From positions 1,364,001-1,428,000 of the forward strand of contig JANEZZ010000519.1 of the NCBI GenBank assembly GCA_026122225.1: a DNA stretch of 64,000 bases, given 5' to 3'. Below are positions 61,938 to 64,000 of the stretch, in pieces. The translations under genes and the position numbers were made by a program. This stretch comes from Heloderma charlesbogerti (taxonomy: Eukaryota > Chordata > Lepidosauria > Squamata > Helodermatidae). The first letter of the stretch is position 1, and every line of letters begins with the position of its first letter. The notes under the pieces were generated by a model. The model saw only the letters and a list, made by a program, of their open reading frames with translations, did no database searches and was not told where the DNA came from.

Positions 61938-61971
61938 CTGAAATTCAAGTGTTCTAACAGCACATATCCAT
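61938..61971 (-). CDS. FYB2: FYB2-like short exon (YGYVLLEHLNF)
   Basis: A 34-base minus-strand exon with acceptor TTCTTCCCCAG and donor GTAAGT. Joined to the exon at 62389 it completes GKYGYVLLEHLNF, the last beta strand of the FYB hSH3 domain, in perfect phase (T + AT makes Tyr). It ends two bases into a codon. I could not find a convincing following exon; reading straight through the donor gives Arg and then a stop, so a C-terminus at this point is possible. Confidence 0.82.
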
Positions 61972-62388
61972 CTGGGGAAGAAAAATGCATGAATTTTGCT
62001 AGTAATTTTAGCAAACGTATACAAACTGTCCAAACCTATACCTTAAAACTGGCTTTCAAATAAAAATTTACAATAGTAGAGCAATCAGTTTTCCTAATTC
62101 AAAATGCCATAGCCATTTTTTGGCAGAAGAATTCAAGTATTTGGATATAAAGTAGCAGCACGAGTCTGGTTTCTCAGCTTGAAAAGAGCTAGAAAGTCCC
62201 AGAATTAATGCCAACGGTATTCATTTTGGATTGAATTTATGCCTTCAACTTTCTACCCTACTTATCTGCAACACCCATAGTGGTCAGCTGTGAATTGGTA
62301 GGTTGTATTAGCCAAGTTCCACCCACCCAGTGTTTTTATGCACAGCTCAAACCATGCCTATTTCATTCAACAACAGTTGGAAACTTAC

Positions 62389-62548
62389 ATTTGCCTTCAG
62401 AATTCCGACATATTAATTGATTTCCTTCAGTAACATCAATGACATCAAGTTGTTCGCCAGCTGAGATCCTCAAGTCAAGTTTGCCTTTGGTCAAAGTATT
62501 TGAGTAGTGTGCAACTGCGGTATTAATTACCGTGATCTCCTTATTATA
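62389..62548 (-). CDS. FYB2: FYB2-like exon, helical SH3-like domain
   Basis: Minus-strand exon of 160 bases between a pyrimidine-rich acceptor ending CCCCTCAG and a consensus donor GTAAGT. It encodes 53 residues plus one base, with the hallmarks of an FYB/ADAP C-terminal hSH3 domain: KLDLRISAGEQLDVIDVTE, then LICRNSEGK. FYB proteins are cytosolic adaptors downstream of immune receptors; their hSH3 domains bind lipids or partners and lack the usual proline-peptide site. The open reading frame extends upstream of the acceptor only by chance. Confidence 0.88.
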
Positions 62549-62575
62549 CTGAGGGGTCAGGAAAGAAAGTGAGGA

Positions 62576-62660
62576 TGTAATTTTATGCACACTTACCTGG
62601 GAGCAAGTCTCATTGAAAGTGTTGGCTTAGATCTGTCTAAACATGGTAGGATCAGGTTGA
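62576..62660. repeat. Family A MITE, diverged copy
   Basis: GCACACTTACCTGGGAGCAAG, CTCATTGAAAGTGTTGG, CTAAACATGGTAGGATC. Sits directly beside the FYB2 hSH3 exon acceptor. Confidence 0.5.
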
Positions 62661-62670
62661 AAGACCCTGA

Positions 62671-62738
62671 CATGCACAAGTAACTTGGGACATGCACAAG
62701 GGCTTGGGCATGCACAAGGGCTTGGGCATGCCCAGTAA
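62671..62738. repeat. Short tandem repeat, 18-20 bp unit
   Basis: Three to four units of CATGCACAAGGGCTTGGG-type sequence in an intron of the FYB2-like gene. Confidence 0.8.
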
Positions 62739-62844
62739 CGTTTTAATTTTCCCCCTTTGAGCTAAACATTACCCTGCCCCCCATGCCACAACCCAGATTT
62801 CTTTGAAAAATCTCAGTTTCAAAAGTGGATTACCATACAAGCAG

Positions 62845-62930
62845 GGGTGGGCAATCTCTGCCCCCCCAGACATTTTGGCCTACAACATGGGGGTTGTCAG
62901 CTAAAACATCTGGAGGACCACAAGTTGCCA
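62845..62930. repeat. Palindromic MITE, family C, deleted
   Basis: Begins CAGGGGTGGGCAATC and carries ATTTTGGCCTACAAC pairing with GTTGTCAGCTAAAACATCTGG; the centre is shortened and target duplications are not evident. Confidence 0.6.
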
Positions 62931-63937
62931 CACAGTATATGGATGCCTGTTTGAGAAACACAATGCCAAACCTTCCTTGGACATGTAGAACTAGTTGTAC
63001 AGGTCTTTGGGCCACAGCATATATCAGGGCCTTGAGCATTCCAGTTATTATTAAGGAGGATTTACAGACCGTGGGTTGGATCCACATTTACACTGGATCA
63101 ACTGTGCTGGCAGAATCCACCCCCTCCTTCCTATGGCAGCCCCTCCAGCCCCCTGAAAAGGCTACACAGAGAGTCAGGAGACCCTGCTGAATGGGCTGAG
63201 CTGTGGTGGTGGGGAGGGATTCTATACCTCATTCCCTCCACAAAGGCTCAAAAACAGATTTAACTCTAGATTTAAAAGCAAATAACATTATTTTGTTCAA
63301 CTACAGGAGATATATTATGGAAAATGTGGTGGGAGCTAGATACATTAACTTGCAGTATAATAACCCAGATCTCCATGTTTAAATTCCTAGCCATCACTAC
63401 CCAAAATACTAGACCAAATACAAAGGTCATACAACACTTCCACATACTGTACATCCAACACGTATGTGCCCTGGGCTACCAGAGATGCCATATAAATAGT
63501 AGAAAATAAATGTTCCTGGTTGGGCCCAAACGGTTAAAGGACCTGTTAAAAAAATCAGCATCAGGAAGACTTAGAAGACTGTTTCCAGTACTAGAACACT
63601 GGCTTGATATGTTCCTGGCAAACCTGCCCCATAAGGAGTCAAGACTGAAGCTCATAATCCTTAAAGCACCTATATGCTCTGTAGCCTATTGGCTTCTCTC
63701 TGAACCAATCCCTAGAATCCTGCTGAGAATTTCTGTATACGTCTCAGGCCAAATTTTTTTTTAAAAAGAAAGGTGTTCTGGAAAGTTGCTATTGGTAGTT
63801 CTGTGTTAGACAGGCCATGACAAAGTGCACAGTATATTTTCATGCATCATACACACATGAAACAGTTAACCTTGAGCTACAGGTGACCATGCTAATGCCT
63901 CCCAAGCTTTTCAAACAAATAAACAGAGGAAACGTAC

Positions 63938-64000
63938 CATGAACTTCTCTCGAAACAACTTTTCTTCTTTTGTCATCTTGTTAATCTTTTCTAAATTGTA
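63938..64000 (-). CDS. FYB2: FYB2-like exon (partial, runs off window)
   Basis: On the minus strand this reads 21 codons ending LFREKFM, followed by a donor GTACGT. A lysine/glutamate-rich helix ending in FR-x-KF is the known lead-in to the helical SH3 domain of the ADAP/FYB family. The exon ends on a codon boundary and joins in phase to 62548, giving KFMYNKEI, which aligns with the FYB1 transition KFKYDGEI. The 5' part lies outside the window. FYB2 rather than FYB1 is inferred from synteny: in human, FYB2 (C1orf168) sits tail-to-tail beside PRKAA2 on chromosome 1. Confidence 0.8.

Overview
This window is vertebrate nuclear DNA, most likely from a squamate reptile (a lizard). The evidence is the mix of transposable elements: a long Bov-B/RTE LINE, several Sauria (ACA)-type tRNA SINEs, CR1 and L2 LINE fragments, a Tc1/mariner element, and many small hAT-like and Harbinger-like non-autonomous DNA elements. 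It also carries an intron-rich gene with GT-AG splice sites and a CpG-rich first exon. I cannot resolve the species.

Region by region: bases 1 to about 22,800 look intergenic and repeat-filled, with no credible host gene. They hold two copies of an unclassified dispersed repeat (2926-3660; 9274-9460 plus 10495-11030), a complete but frameshifted Tc1-type transposon (3807-5480), an unusual hAT-like foldback element whose core is a 479-bp palindrome built from smaller hairpins (5907-6875), a 5'-truncated CR1, an L2 interrupted by a SINE, and many palindromic MITEs. From about 22,860 a CpG-rich promoter leads into PRKAA2 (AMP-activated protein kinase catalytic subunit alpha-2) on the + strand. 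All nine coding exons are present between 23044 and 48502 and splice in phase into a 552-residue protein. Its 3' UTR extends an unknown distance to the right; candidate poly(A) signals lie at 52821 and 58755. At the right edge three consecutive exons of an FYB-family adaptor, called FYB2 from domain and synteny, lie on the - strand (61938-64000, running out of the window). PRKAA2 and FYB2 are therefore arranged tail to tail.

PRKAA2 is the kinase subunit of the AMPK heterotrimer, the cellular energy sensor. Its ATP lysine, HRD and DFG motifs, activation-loop threonine, autoinhibitory UBA-like segment and C-terminal beta-binding domain are all intact, so the locus looks functional. The one oddity is the exon 1 donor, which reads GC instead of GT. 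FYB2 encodes an immune-cell adaptor with a C-terminal helical SH3-like domain; only that domain is seen here.

The most unusual object is the hairpin-of-hairpins at 6129-6607. Other points are the number of hAT-type elements that still show 8-bp target duplications, two palindromic MITE families sharing one terminal motif and TAA/TTA flanks, a perfect 30-bp inverted repeat at 14428-14514, and a three-copy 131-132 bp polypurine minisatellite in PRKAA2 intron 2.
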